Shown in pieces: positions 44,061-53,388 of a DNA stretch of 64,000 bases (within the stretch, counting starts at the first letter, position 1; every line of letters begins with the position of its first letter). The notes beneath the pieces are model-generated. The model was not told the DNA's origin. It searched no databases and was given only the letters and a program-made list of their open reading frames with translations. Origin of the DNA: Planctomycetota bacterium (GTDB taxonomy: Bacteria > Planctomycetota > UBA1135 > GCA-002686595). A program made the position numbers and the translations under genes. The DNA is taken from contig JAQXEK010000006.1 in the NCBI GenBank assembly GCA_029250885.1, positions 1-64,000 on the forward strand, in the 5' to 3' direction.

Positions 44061-46409
44061 TCAGCGCGGCTCGATGTATCCGATCTTGGAAGGCCGGAAG
44101 AGCAACTCGGGACGCAGTCTCAGGGTAAAGGTGCTACCCCCCTCCCCCGTGGTCTTGGACACGCCTAACTCGACGAGCAGGTCGTGGCCAACTCGGCGGA
44201 CAATGACTTCGTGCCCCAGCTCTGAGTCGTCTCGAATCGACAGGGTCTGGCGCGCCTCGAACTCCCACTTCGGCGTCCAGCGGTAGCGCGCCTCGACGGT
44301 GGCCGCCTCGTAGTAGACGCCGAGCAGGTCGTCCAGTGCGTAGTGGTGGGAGACCTCGAAGGCGAGATTTTCCATGGGAACGAAGCCGAAGCTGGAGCGA
44401 GTCAGCAAGGAGCCGTCGCCCTCTAGGCTGTAGCGCCCGTCATGGGAGAAGCCGACGGGTATCTCACCGAACTTGGCCTTCAATCCGGCGAACACGTCCG
44501 CACTTTCCCAACCCGACCCGAGGTCGCTGTCCGCATAGTTGGTGGCGACCTCCATATCGAACTGCTCGCCAGGTGCCCAACCAAAGAGCCGTGTGCTGAA
44601 GCCAAGCTTAAGAATGTCGTCTTCTGTCGCGAGGTCCACTTCGTCGAAGACGACCGGAGCTCCCCCATCGTCTTTGTGAATCAAAGATGAGGAGAAGTCC
44701 ACAAATGGGGTGACCTGGGTCGTGATGTCGCTATCCCGCCGCCAAAAAGTGTTAGCCAGCCGCATGCCGGCAGTGACGTCAAGGCGCGTTGGCGCCGAGT
44801 CCTCTAGGGTGTCCCTGTCCCACGCCGTCCCGCGAAATTCCGAGTAGGGTGTCAGGCTCCAGTTTCCAGTAGACCGTCCAAGGGCGATGGGATGCTCAAA
44901 GCGGTGTTTGGAATCTAGACGGGTGACCCTGCGGTCGCCGAAACCGTCGGAGAAGGGTGCAGGCGTCGCGAAGGGGCTCTGGTACTTGCTACTTCCCTCT
45001 CTACGGTTAAGAATACCTAGGGTTGTATTTGAGCTGTACAGCAGCTTCCCCCCCCAGGGTAGCTCAGCCACGGGTGTTCGATCCCAAAGGGCGCGGTAGC
45101 TCGGCAGCTCTTCCACCTGCGTCCGTGCGGAGTCAACTTGGAGCTTAACGCGCAGGGACTGGAACACAGGCCCCTCCGCCTTGCGCCAGTTCACATAGTT
45201 GTCGCGCTGCTCATACTCCAGAAACTCGTCTTCCCAGAACTCCGCCTGCACACCTGGATCGCTCTCTGAGCTGAGGGCGATGTCAAGCCAAGACGTGTCA
45301 TCCAGAAAGAATCGGCCTCGAGAGCGCAACCAAAGCCTAGCCGAGCTGCGATCGTCCTCTTCCACGCGCAAGAGTCCGCGGTCCTTATCGCTGTCGGACA
45401 AGCCACCAAGGTAGGTCTCTAGGCGATAGCGGTCTTTGGCTTCCAGGTCGAGACCTAGGTCCAACAGAACCCCTCGAGAGCCGAGCCAAGACAACCGTGC
45501 GTGGCCGTCCGAACGAACCTTGGCATTAGGGTTAGCCCCATCGCCAGCCTCCCCTTCCTTGTCGTCACCACCGAGCAGGCTGTCAAACCAGGCGCCCACA
45601 TCGCCGGCGTCAAAGTCTATAGATGTGTCAATGAACGTTCCGAACCTTGCGCTGTCACCAGCGCTGATACGGGGAAAAACGGGGTTGCCCTGCTCGTCGG
45701 CGCTCCAGGAGATGGGGGGTAAGGGCAGCTTGGCTACGCGATAGGCGCGCAGGGAGTTTCCGCTCAGGGAAACGTCAAAGCTAAACTCGTCCTCCTCTGA
45801 AGCGCGCACCAGCTCAAGGTGCTCGGTTTCGATGTAGAGGTGCCGGTCCTCAAAAGTGCACGTGCTGATGACTGCATCGTTAGAGTGCAGCGTCCCGTCG
45901 CCCTCGCGGCGCATCCATTCAGCACGAGCTCGCCAGGTGACAGGCCGATCTCGCAGGGTGCGCTCCATGAAGAGCTCGGCATCGGCGATCCACGCCGTGT
46001 TGTTCGCTAAGTTGAGATAGAAAGCGTCGGCCGCCCCGACCCGCTTGCCGCCAACGCGGTACTCAATGGGGCCCTCGAAGTACACCTCGCGGAGGATCTG
46101 AGAAACCGGGTCTTCAACCATGTTGTCAATCAGGTCTTGCGGCGTGGTGACCACAGACTTCTTGCCCGGAATGATTCGCCGCGAATCTAGGTCGGCCTTG
46201 TCGACCCAGAAGATTGCCATGGCAGCACGAAGCTCGAAGTCACCCCGGGATAGAACGGGATCCCTCAAAATCTGGAGGTTGTAGCCGCCCTCGACACGGT
46301 ATTGCACGCCGGAATAATCCAAGACGTAGGGCGCGTTTATCGCTTCATCGTCGGCAAAGGCGAGACCGGGATTTTGTGCAAGGCACAGGCCAAGGGCAAG
46401 CATGCTCAC
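44061..46409 (-). CDS. lptD: LPS-assembly protein LptD
   Basis: A 782-residue outer-membrane protein inserting LPS at the cell surface. The first about 25 residues hold a possible export signal ('ALGLCLAQNPGLAFAD'). An OstA-like part follows with 'DRRIIPG'-type segments and 'NDAVISTCTFEDRHLYIE', and a large beta-barrel has alternating aromatic repeats ('YSLEGDGSLLTRSSFGFV', 'YYEAATVEARYRWTP') and ends in 'LRPELLFRPSKIGYIEPR'. Its position after the Kdo genes and the giant LptC/LptA-like gene supports the call. GTG 46409 overlaps the previous stop (GTGA). Confidence 0.82.
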   Translation of the reverse strand: MSMLALGLCLAQNPGLAFADDEAINAPYVLDYSGVQYRVEGGYNLQILRDPVLSRGDFELRAAMAIFWVDKADLDSRRIIPGKKSVVTTPQDLIDNMVEDPVSQILREVYFEGPIEYRVGGKRVGAADAFYLNLANNTAWIADAELFMERTLRDRPVTWRARAEWMRREGDGTLHSNDAVISTCTFEDRHLYIETEHLELVRASEEDEFSFDVSLSGNSLRAYRVAKLPLPPISWSADEQGNPVFPRISAGDSARFGTFIDTSIDFDAGDVGAWFDSLLGGDDKEGEAGDGANPNAKVRSDGHARLSWLGSRGVLLDLGLDLEAKDRYRLETYLGGLSDSDKDRGLLRVEEDDRSSARLWLRSRGRFFLDDTSWLDIALSSESDPGVQAEFWEDEFLEYEQRDNYVNWRKAEGPVFQSLRVKLQVDSARTQVEELPSYRALWDRTPVAELPWGGKLLYSSNTTLGILNRREGSSKYQSPFATPAPFSDGFGDRRVTRLDSKHRFEHPIALGRSTGNWSLTPYSEFRGTAWDRDTLEDSAPTRLDVTAGMRLANTFWRRDSDITTQVTPFVDFSSSLIHKDDGGAPVVFDEVDLATEDDILKLGFSTRLFGWAPGEQFDMEVATNYADSDLGSGWESADVFAGLKAKFGEIPVGFSHDGRYSLEGDGSLLTRSSFGFVPMENLAFEVSHHYALDDLLGVYYEAATVEARYRWTPKWEFEARQTLSIRDDSELGHEVIVRRVGHDLLVELGVSKTTGEGGSTFTLRLRPELLFRPSKIGYIEPR

Positions 46410-49400
46410 GGTTTGGACTCCGGGGCAGTTTCCCCTTTCTTATCACTGTCCTGCTGCTTAATTAGCGCAAGCAGCGCGGGGTCTATGGATAGTCGCCCGC
46501 GGCCGCACTCGAAAGCCATCAGGACCGGATCAAACTCAATCCACGAGCTTGTCGCCTGCAAGCCGGCATAAGAAATTGATGCGGGGCGACCTGCGATTCG
46601 AACTCGGCTACCACCGTTTTCGACAATCAAGTCGACGCCAAAGAGCTCAAATTCCAACCCCTGGCGGAGGCGCACATCACCGTGAGCAAGAAAGGAGACC
46701 TCAAAGGGCAGATCGGCCTCTTCGCTCTTGGCCGTCCCAAGCAGCGCGTCAGTGAATGTGGCGTGCTCGGAGGTCATCACAATGTCTGGAGCGTTTACGG
46801 TGTCGCCAACCAGGCGCACCTTGCCATCAAGCTGAAGCGTGCCGGGGACACCCTCCAGCAGATCACAGCTCAGACGCAGGGGTTTGTCCAAATCTGAATC
46901 CATGAAGGAGAGACCCATGACGTCGACGTCAACCTCAACGGCACGGAGCGTTGTCTCGGTCGCTTCCAGCCACAGCACGTTACCCATATAGCTGACGCCT
47001 TCTTCCCCGGGAATTTGACCCTTAACCTGAGCCCGCAGGGGGCCGCCGTCGAGCCGGACGAAGTAGCCGTCGACGCGCTCGAGTCGCAGGGACTCACCGG
47101 CGCCAGCAAATCCGCCAACGCGCTCTTCAACCGCAACGCGGCCATCGGCCAGCAATAGAAAATCCGCATTGAGTAGGTCTGGTTGTTCGGCGCGCTCAGT
47201 GGGGGTCATCGCGGCGAGTTGGTCATTGAGGCGTTCGGTCACGGTGGCCGCGAGCTTGCCCGCGGTCAAGGTCCAGGACTTACTGTCATCAAGCTGGCCT
47301 GATTGCCAGGTGGCCGAACGGACCTCAACTGCGTTCACCACGATCTCGGCTTGCCCCGTTGTAAGCACGCCCTGAATCGCGCTCACGGAATCGCAATCAA
47401 GGGACAACTGATCGCTGCCCAGGCTAACGGTGCCCAACACCGCTCCCTCCGCGAAAAAGCTCAACCCGGCCTTGACGAGTGCGTTGATCTCGTCATCGGT
47501 AAGGTCGCCCTTTCGCTCGGCGTCCACGGCAGGAAGGCCGTCCACGCGCAGGGTGTCGCTGGCGAACAAGAACAAAGATGTGTCCGAGTCCAAGCGCGCA
47601 TTCACTCCGCCACCAGCTTCGAGAACTGCAGCCTCCCTAGAAATGCGTAGCGCCGTGATGTTGGCACCCACGGAGGTGAACACGGCGGGGACCTGTTTGG
47701 TGCCCTCGATCACGACGGAGTCCAAGCCCTGCATCACGACGACCTCGCCGGCGCCGCCGCCTGTCTCGCCATCGCGAACAAAGTCAAAGACAACTCCGCC
47801 ACGAGCATCTAACTGTCTCTGTTTGGGGTCAAAGTCCGTCAGGTCCTTAGCGCGCGCATTGAGCTCACCGGTCTTATCTGTGGCCGAGAGGACAATGTCA
47901 TGGGCCTCGGGAATCGTCCATACTTCGCCGACCTGGGAGAGTCGCAGGGACCTTCCCGCTGTGCCCTCCATGTGCACGCCCTCATTCGCGCCCACACCAA
48001 CCACCTTAAACGTGGCGGCCCCCGTGCTGGTCAAGGCGACTTCGCGCGGGCCGTCGCCCTGTTCAGCGTAGTCAAGCAGCACGGTTTCGCTGGTAAACTC
48101 CACATGGCCGGACTCATCCTTACCGTTCATGGTCACGCCACCGGTGGCCTCGACCGAAAGCCTAGTGGCCTCGAAGCTAAGACTGCCGCGGATTCCCGTC
48201 TGGGCGACCAGGTTGGTCTCGGCCCAGCTCAGGGTTGTCAACGAGTTGGTCTCGAAGGTTCCGTAGCCGTCAAGGCTGACCGTCAGTGGACCCGCGCAGG
48301 TGAGCTCCAGGGGTGGGGACGGGTCGTCTGGCTTACCCAGGCTCGCCAGGTCGAAGAGAACTTTGGGCGTGCCATCCACGGTGATCGATCCGCGCTCGGC
48401 CGCTTCGTCAAAGTCGAAGCCAAAGAAAGCCCCCTCAAAGGTAGAAGCACCGTAGACGAGCACTCCCGTCCCGTCGACGAGTACCTCGGAAATGGAGAGC
48501 CCGTCCGTCGGAAGGTGTTCGCCGATCAGGGTTAGCGTTTTACTGGACAGGGTCGCCGTGAGCTCGCCAGCCATGGTGAGCTTGGCGTTGCCGTCGATGA
48601 AGATTTCGAAGGGCGAGGGGGTCGTCTTTGGACCCAGCTCAAGGGGTTCTGGCGCAGTGTTCGCCACCCGGATCGATTCACCGGTCAAGCGATAGAGCTC
48701 GCCACCCTGGTCGTCGTAGACAATACCGACCGCATCTTCGGTGACCACAAGGCGCTGTGCGAGTCCGTCCAGGTCAAGCTTCGCGGCCTCGAAGTGAAAG
48801 CGCGGCGAAGACACCGATGGGCGCGCGGGCTCCTCTCCTTCCGCCTTGTTGCCCTCTACAAGAAACGTCTGCTGCGGCAGGTTGCCCTGGAGTCTTGCAC
48901 CGGCAACCGTCATCGGCGCAAGGGGGTGGCCGGACTCTAGCTTCATCTCAACGCCTTCTAGGGAGACCGAATCCCCCTGGATTGTCGGCGCCAAGGATCC
49001 AGCCCGCTTGACCAGACTTGCGCGGCCCTTGGATGCGGTGAGCACGCCCTTGTCGAAGTACTCTAGGTGCACGTCGGTTAGGTCGATGGCGCCGTTCACG
49101 TCGGTCTTGGCGTTGGCGGTGAAGGTGTAGACCGCCTGGCCCCCGCCCTTGGGGTAAAAGGTGTCCGTGATGCGACCGTTGAGGCCTGCAGCGGGAGTGT
49201 CGGGTGCGACTTCGGGCGCGCTGGGTTCCTTTGCACCAGGCACGGGCAGCTTGGGCTCAACCTTGTCGGGAATTTCGATCAACTTATCCTCGAGCTCGCC
49301 CGCCTGACTTGGCTTCTCGGTCCAATCGGGCGTCTTGGCGACACCACCTTGGAGCTTCACCAAGAGCCCAAGGCCCGAGGCAAAGAGCAGAGCAAAAATT

Positions 49401-49414
49401 AGAATACGCTTCAT
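46406..49414 (-). CDS. Giant LptC/LptA (OstA)-like LPS transport protein
   Basis: A 1002-residue protein with one N-terminal membrane helix ('RILIFALLFASGLGLLVKLQGG', an LptC-like anchor) and a Pro/Glu-rich linker to about residue 75. About 900 residues of beta-rich repeats follow: 'GAIDLTDVHLEYFDKGVLTA', 'ARLQGNLPQQTFLVEGN' and 'ITVDGTPKVLFDLASLG' recur with the alternating pattern of OstA domains. LptC and LptA are each about 190 residues, so this is several-fold larger. It may form a long periplasmic bridge (inference). It lies between kdsC (21 bases) and lptD (4-base overlap). ATG 49414. Confidence 0.75.
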   Translation of the reverse strand: MKRILIFALLFASGLGLLVKLQGGVAKTPDWTEKPSQAGELEDKLIEIPDKVEPKLPVPGAKEPSAPEVAPDTPAAGLNGRITDTFYPKGGGQAVYTFTANAKTDVNGAIDLTDVHLEYFDKGVLTASKGRASLVKRAGSLAPTIQGDSVSLEGVEMKLESGHPLAPMTVAGARLQGNLPQQTFLVEGNKAEGEEPARPSVSSPRFHFEAAKLDLDGLAQRLVVTEDAVGIVYDDQGGELYRLTGESIRVANTAPEPLELGPKTTPSPFEIFIDGNAKLTMAGELTATLSSKTLTLIGEHLPTDGLSISEVLVDGTGVLVYGASTFEGAFFGFDFDEAAERGSITVDGTPKVLFDLASLGKPDDPSPPLELTCAGPLTVSLDGYGTFETNSLTTLSWAETNLVAQTGIRGSLSFEATRLSVEATGGVTMNGKDESGHVEFTSETVLLDYAEQGDGPREVALTSTGAATFKVVGVGANEGVHMEGTAGRSLRLSQVGEVWTIPEAHDIVLSATDKTGELNARAKDLTDFDPKQRQLDARGGVVFDFVRDGETGGGAGEVVVMQGLDSVVIEGTKQVPAVFTSVGANITALRISREAAVLEAGGGVNARLDSDTSLFLFASDTLRVDGLPAVDAERKGDLTDDEINALVKAGLSFFAEGAVLGTVSLGSDQLSLDCDSVSAIQGVLTTGQAEIVVNAVEVRSATWQSGQLDDSKSWTLTAGKLAATVTERLNDQLAAMTPTERAEQPDLLNADFLLLADGRVAVEERVGGFAGAGESLRLERVDGYFVRLDGGPLRAQVKGQIPGEEGVSYMGNVLWLEATETTLRAVEVDVDVMGLSFMDSDLDKPLRLSCDLLEGVPGTLQLDGKVRLVGDTVNAPDIVMTSEHATFTDALLGTAKSEEADLPFEVSFLAHGDVRLRQGLEFELFGVDLIVENGGSRVRIAGRPASISYAGLQATSSWIEFDPVLMAFECGRGRLSIDPALLALIKQQDSDKKGETAPESKP

Positions 49415-49435
49415 GGAGTCGTACTTGGCCTCGGC

Positions 49436-49990
49436 CTAGAACCGATCGAGGACTTGGCCCCATAGGCCCTTGGCCGAGAGGATGGCATCGCAGAGGTCAC
49501 GCACTGCACCGCGGCCGCCGCCGCGCGTGGCCACAAAATCGGCGCGAGCAGCGAGCACATCGTGAGCGTCGGACGGGCAGGCCACGATATCGGCTGCACG
49601 CGCCATGGCCAAGTCGACAATATCATCACCCATGGCCGCGGTCTCGGCCGGCGTGACCCCAAGGCGATCCTGGATGTCCCTCAGCAGCGGCTCCTTGCCG
49701 CCCCGGGCTCGCAGGTGAAGCTCCTCGATGCCGAGCTCTTCAGCTCGCCGCCGAGTGGCCGCACAGCCGCGCCCCGAGATCCAAGCCACATGGACACCGG
49801 CACTCCGCAGCAGGTTGATGCCCAGGCCATCCCGTGCGTGGAAGGCCTGAAGCTCGACGCGACTCTCGCCCCCGGCATCGTCATAGTAAACGCGACCATC
49901 GGTAAGCACACCGTCCACGTCCAACACCAAGAGCTTGATCTGAGCGAGTCGAGACGCGAGCTCGGCTGGCACTAGGGGCTCACCCGTCAT
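49436..49990 (-). CDS. kdsC: Kdo-8-phosphate phosphatase
   Basis: A 184-residue HAD-type phosphatase that removes phosphate from Kdo-8-P in the Kdo pathway. It has the nucleophile motif 'LVLDVDGVLTDG' (Asp24, Asp26), the tetramer signature 'FHARDGLGINLLRSAGV', 'WISGRG' and the C-terminal 'AMGDDIVDLAM'. ATG 49990. It lies 2 bases after kdsD and 21 bases before the LPS transport gene. The adjacent kdsD, the length and the motifs agree with KdsC and not other HAD phosphatases. Confidence 0.94.
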   Translation of the reverse strand: MTGEPLVPAELASRLAQIKLLVLDVDGVLTDGRVYYDDAGGESRVELQAFHARDGLGINLLRSAGVHVAWISGRGCAATRRRAEELGIEELHLRARGGKEPLLRDIQDRLGVTPAETAAMGDDIVDLAMARAADIVACPSDAHDVLAARADFVATRGGGRGAVRDLCDAILSAKGLWGQVLDRF

Positions 49991-49992
49991 CC

Positions 49993-51003
49993 CTAGATCC
50001 TCACGTCTAAGAGGTCTTGGATATCGAGCAACCCGATCGGCTGTTCATCCTTGTCCACCACAGCTACCTGATCGATGTGGTGGTCGTGCAAAATGCGCAC
50101 GGCTTCATCAACCAGGTCCCCTTGGCTCACGGTCTTCGGGCCGCAGCCCATAGAGTCGTTAATGGGTGCATCTAGCCGATCGGTTACCGTGTGCCCGTCC
50201 TTCTCGAATAAGCGCCGCAGGTCACCATCGGTGAAGATGCCGATCAGCTTGCCACCGTCGTTGACGATCAAGCCGGCGCCAGGTCGGCCAGGCGTCTTGG
50301 ACATCTGCAACAGCGCCTCGCGCAGGGGCATGCCGCTGGCGACCAGGGGTAGCTCCTCGTCCTTGCGCATAACATCGCCGACCCGCAGCAGCCTGCGGCC
50401 CAGCGACCCAGCGGGGTGGAAGCGCGCGAAGTCCTCTCGGGAGAAGCCGCGCTCAGCTTGGACTACCATCGCGAGGGCATCGCCTAGGGCCAACATAACC
50501 GAGGTGCTTGCCGTGGGGGCCAAGCCCAAAGGGCAGGCCTCGTCCATTGCGCCAATGTCCAGCACACAGTCCGCGTGCTTGGCCAGACTGGAGGTGGTCC
50601 CGCCGGTCATGGCAATGATCTTGGCGCCGATACGGCGGATGGGGGGGATCAGAGCGCGGATCTCAGCGGTCTCGCCGGAGTTGGAGAGGGCAAGCACTAC
50701 GTCGTCCGGACGAATCCGGCCTAGGTCGCCGTGGACAGCCTCGGCGGGGTGTAGGGTCAAGCTCGGGGTGCCGGTGGAGGCCAAGGTCGCGGAGATCTTG
50801 GCGCCGACGAGCCCCGCTTTACCCATCCCTGTAACCACGACGCGGCCTTGGACCGAGCCAAGCACCAGCTCCACAGCGTGATCGAACGCCGTGAAGTCGG
50901 TTTCTAAGCTGGTGGCTAGGCGGCGAATTGCCGCGGCCTCTTGGTTCAAGACCTCGGTGGCGAGGCCCAATCGGGACTTCGTCCCTTCATTATTTGTTGT
51001 CAA
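49993..51003 (-). CDS. kdsD: Arabinose-5-phosphate isomerase
   Basis: A 336-residue SIS-domain isomerase that converts ribulose-5-P to arabinose-5-P, the first committed step to Kdo. The SIS domain has 'VVTGMGKAGLVGAKISATLA', 'HPAEAVHGDLGRI' and 'LSNSGETAEI', then 'ACPLGLAPTASTSVMLALGDALA'. Two CBS domains follow from about residue 205. The start is TTG 51003 with AGGAGG at 51015-51010, six bases upstream, a strong reason to accept TTG. It is followed by kdsC (2-base gap), starting the LPS operon. Confidence 0.93.
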   Translation of the reverse strand: MTTNNEGTKSRLGLATEVLNQEAAAIRRLATSLETDFTAFDHAVELVLGSVQGRVVVTGMGKAGLVGAKISATLASTGTPSLTLHPAEAVHGDLGRIRPDDVVLALSNSGETAEIRALIPPIRRIGAKIIAMTGGTTSSLAKHADCVLDIGAMDEACPLGLAPTASTSVMLALGDALAMVVQAERGFSREDFARFHPAGSLGRRLLRVGDVMRKDEELPLVASGMPLREALLQMSKTPGRPGAGLIVNDGGKLIGIFTDGDLRRLFEKDGHTVTDRLDAPINDSMGCGPKTVSQGDLVDEAVRILHDHHIDQVAVVDKDEQPIGLLDIQDLLDVRI

Positions 51004-51127
51004 GTTGCTCCTCCTCGAGTTCTCGGTTCGCGGCTAGGCCGGCTAGGACCGAGTTTCGCCCCAGATTGTAGCCATACTTGGCCCCGGTCTCGAAGCTGCG
51101 AGCCCAAAGAAGGCGACTCTGGAGCAC
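50990..51127 (-). CDS. Possible 45-residue leader peptide gene before kdsD
   Basis: Starting at GTG 51127, the reading frame encodes a small protein with 'LWARSFETGAKYGYNLGRNS' and an acidic end 'NRELEEEQLDNK'. It ends 14 bases inside kdsD and contains kdsD's Shine-Dalgarno sequence. It resembles nothing I know. Support is its codon pattern and fit in the otherwise empty kdsD/M50 gap; a chance reading is possible. Confidence 0.3.
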   Translation of the reverse strand: MLQSRLLWARSFETGAKYGYNLGRNSVLAGLAANRELEEEQLDNK

Positions 51128-51150
51128 TTCCCCGATAAACTGCCTACTTC

Positions 51151-52002
51151 GTGAGTACACACAATAAAGAAGAGCCCGGCCCCGAGCCGGACCTGGAACT
51201 CGAGAAGCTGGCCCGGCGCGGTCTGTTTCGCCGAACCTTGGCACCAGGCACCCTGGCCGGGCTGCTGTTGTTTGGGGGTCTAGCGCCGATGCCATTCCTT
51301 GGCCTCCAGGGGGCAAATACTGGATTGGACACCATGGCCATCGCTCTTGTGGTCGCCCTACTTGTGATCTGCCTGGGGGTTCACGAGGCCGCTCACGCAT
51401 GGGTCGCCAATCAATGCGGAGATTCGACGGCCAAGGACCTGGGCCGCATCACCCTAAATCCGATCCCGCACATCGACCCGGTGATGACGATCATCCTGCC
51501 GACGATGCTGGTCTTGTCGAACGCGGGCTTCCTTTTTGGCGGTGCGAAACCAGTACCCGTGGCCTACCACAGGCTGCGCAATCCCCTGCGCGACATGATG
51601 CTGGTGGCCTTAGCTGGGCCGGTTTCTAATTTTCTGCTGGCGATCTTGTTTGCCCTTGCGATCGGTATTTTTGACGAGTTCAGGATCTACGACCGAGACC
51701 AAATGATGTTCACGATCCTGCAGTATGGCGTGCACTTCAACCTGCTGCTTGCCGCCTTTAACATGCTGCCGATTCCCCCTCTGGATGGTTCCCGGGTCAT
51801 GGCTTGGATGCTGCCTTCGAGTCTACGTAGTGGGTACGTTGCGCTCGAGAGGTTCGGCCTGCTTATCCTGGTCGGTATTCTGATCATGCCTGGCCCCGGC
51901 TCCCAGGTCCGGGCACTCATCTGGGACTTCATGGAGACAATGCGGGTAGCCGTGGAGTGGATCGTGAACCCGATTGTGGACATGCTTGGCTCTGTGCTGT
52001 GA
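51151..52002 (+). CDS. Site-2 protease family (M50) membrane metalloprotease
   Basis: A 283-residue membrane protease with about six membrane segments. The zinc site is 'VHEAAHAWVAN' (HExxH near residue 75), and the second motif is 'NMLPIPPLDGSRV' (NxxPxPPLDG). 'ARRGLFRRTLAPGTLAGLL' is the N-terminal basic part. It belongs to the group near YwhC/YydH of small M50 proteins; substrates are unknown. GTG start at 51151, with no Shine-Dalgarno. The stop overlaps the scpA GTG (GTGA), so the two genes are coupled. Confidence 0.9.
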   Translation: MSTHNKEEPGPEPDLELEKLARRGLFRRTLAPGTLAGLLLFGGLAPMPFLGLQGANTGLDTMAIALVVALLVICLGVHEAAHAWVANQCGDSTAKDLGRITLNPIPHIDPVMTIILPTMLVLSNAGFLFGGAKPVPVAYHRLRNPLRDMMLVALAGPVSNFLLAILFALAIGIFDEFRIYDRDQMMFTILQYGVHFNLLLAAFNMLPIPPLDGSRVMAWMLPSSLRSGYVALERFGLLILVGILIMPGPGSQVRALIWDFMETMRVAVEWIVNPIVDMLGSVL

Positions 52003-52904
52003 ACAAAATGAAAGAGATCGACCAAGAACAAGAGCCCGAGGTGAAGGTAGAGGCCGCGCCGGAGATGCCGGGTTCCGACTCCGACTTCACCGTGCACCTC
52101 GACCGCGTCTTCCAGGGCCCCTTGGACCTGCTCCTACACCTAGTGCGCGAGCAGGAGGTGGAGATCCATGAGATAGAGATCGGCAGCGTGATCGAGGGTT
52201 TCATGGAGTACGTCAAGGCCCTAGAGAAGCTCGACCTCGAGTTCGCCGGCGACTTCGTGGTGATGGCCGCGACTCTGATGGCGATCAAGTCCCGCTCCCT
52301 GCTTCCGAAGGAAGAAGTGAACCTGGAGGAGGATCTCGACCCGCGGGACGAGCTTATCCAGCGCCTGATCGAATACCGCAAGTTCAAGAGCGCATCTCAA
52401 GACCTCGAGGACCGCGCCGAGGAGCGCGAACAGCTGCGCGGACGCGGTTGGCGTGGCGAAGTCAAGGCCCATGAAACTGAGCCCGTTCTCGAGATGGGCG
52501 ACCTGACCGCATGGGACCTCTTGGGTGCATTTTCGAGGCTCATGCGCGAGGTGGACACCGGGCGCACAGAGAAGATCTACCGGGACCCGCGACCGATGCG
52601 TTGGTACGTCGAAAGCTTAGTGGGGAACATCCGGACTTCGGGCACTATGAGCCTGCGCGCGGCCACCGAGAGCCTGGGCGATGGGCTGACCAAGGAGAGC
52701 TTAATCGGCACGTTCTGTGCGCTGCTGGAGCTCGTTCGATTGGAGCTGGTCGATGTTGTCCAAGACAACCAGTCCGACGACATCTTGCTGAAGATCAACG
52801 AGGAGGGCGACGCCGCCAATGTGATGGCGACGACCGTCTTTGAGGACGACGATCAACAAGAGGTCGGCTCCGAAGCGCAGTCGGGCCACCAAACCGGCGC
52901 ATAG
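51999..52904 (+). CDS. scpA: Segregation and condensation protein A
   Basis: A 301-residue kleisin that bridges SMC heads. It has 'FQGPLDLLLHLVREQEVEIHE' near residue 45, 'FVVMAATLMAIKSRSLLP', 'DPRDELIQRLIEYRKFKSAS' and a C-terminal winged-helix region. It has a long acidic tail ('EDDDQQEVGSE'). GTG 51999 is chosen for the four-base overlap with the M50 gene; ATG 52008 is an alternative. scpB, usually adjacent, is not found downstream, where a 484-bp gap lies. Confidence 0.92.
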   Translation: MNKMKEIDQEQEPEVKVEAAPEMPGSDSDFTVHLDRVFQGPLDLLLHLVREQEVEIHEIEIGSVIEGFMEYVKALEKLDLEFAGDFVVMAATLMAIKSRSLLPKEEVNLEEDLDPRDELIQRLIEYRKFKSASQDLEDRAEEREQLRGRGWRGEVKAHETEPVLEMGDLTAWDLLGAFSRLMREVDTGRTEKIYRDPRPMRWYVESLVGNIRTSGTMSLRAATESLGDGLTKESLIGTFCALLELVRLELVDVVQDNQSDDILLKINEEGDAANVMATTVFEDDDQQEVGSEAQSGHQTGA

Positions 52905-53388
52905 CTCTAAGTGACCGCAGGAGAGCCCTAATCGTAGATTTCGGGATGATCTTGGATTGCTGGGATGGACCCCCGAAGTCTACGTCCCTCCAGAGGATAA
53001 AGCTAGGGCAAGAAAACGTAGCGCAGTCGCAACACTCCGCGCACCTGTAACCAATGGGGGCTAACCCGTGCGCATAGCATGTAGCTCGAGAGTGCCGATT
53101 GTTCGCTTATTTATCCGGCCCCGAGCCTCTATCGTGGTGCTTCTTGTGAAGAAGTGCGAGATTACATCGACTGGACGCACCGCTCGGTTTGGGAGCTAAA
53201 CTAAGCCCCACGCTCATCCCGGTCGCGCTCTTCCTCGAATACGATTCAATCCCCCTCGTGGACAACTTCAAACTAACAATCAACCCCCTGGTTATTTGGG
53301 CGCGCAACGGTTTCCTGACGGTTTGCGGGGGACAGCTCTTCGTGACGTCACTCTGTATCGAAGCCATGGCTAGTATGGCGTTTATTCA
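52905..53388. other. Gap after scpA, no gene found
   Basis: A 484-bp stretch with no coding sequence I can support. A 67-codon frame (53189-53392) reads through it without matching anything and is probably chance. It is somewhat A+T-richer in 53230-53310. A promoter for the following acyltransferase is expected here, but I see no clear pair. Confidence 0.5.
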
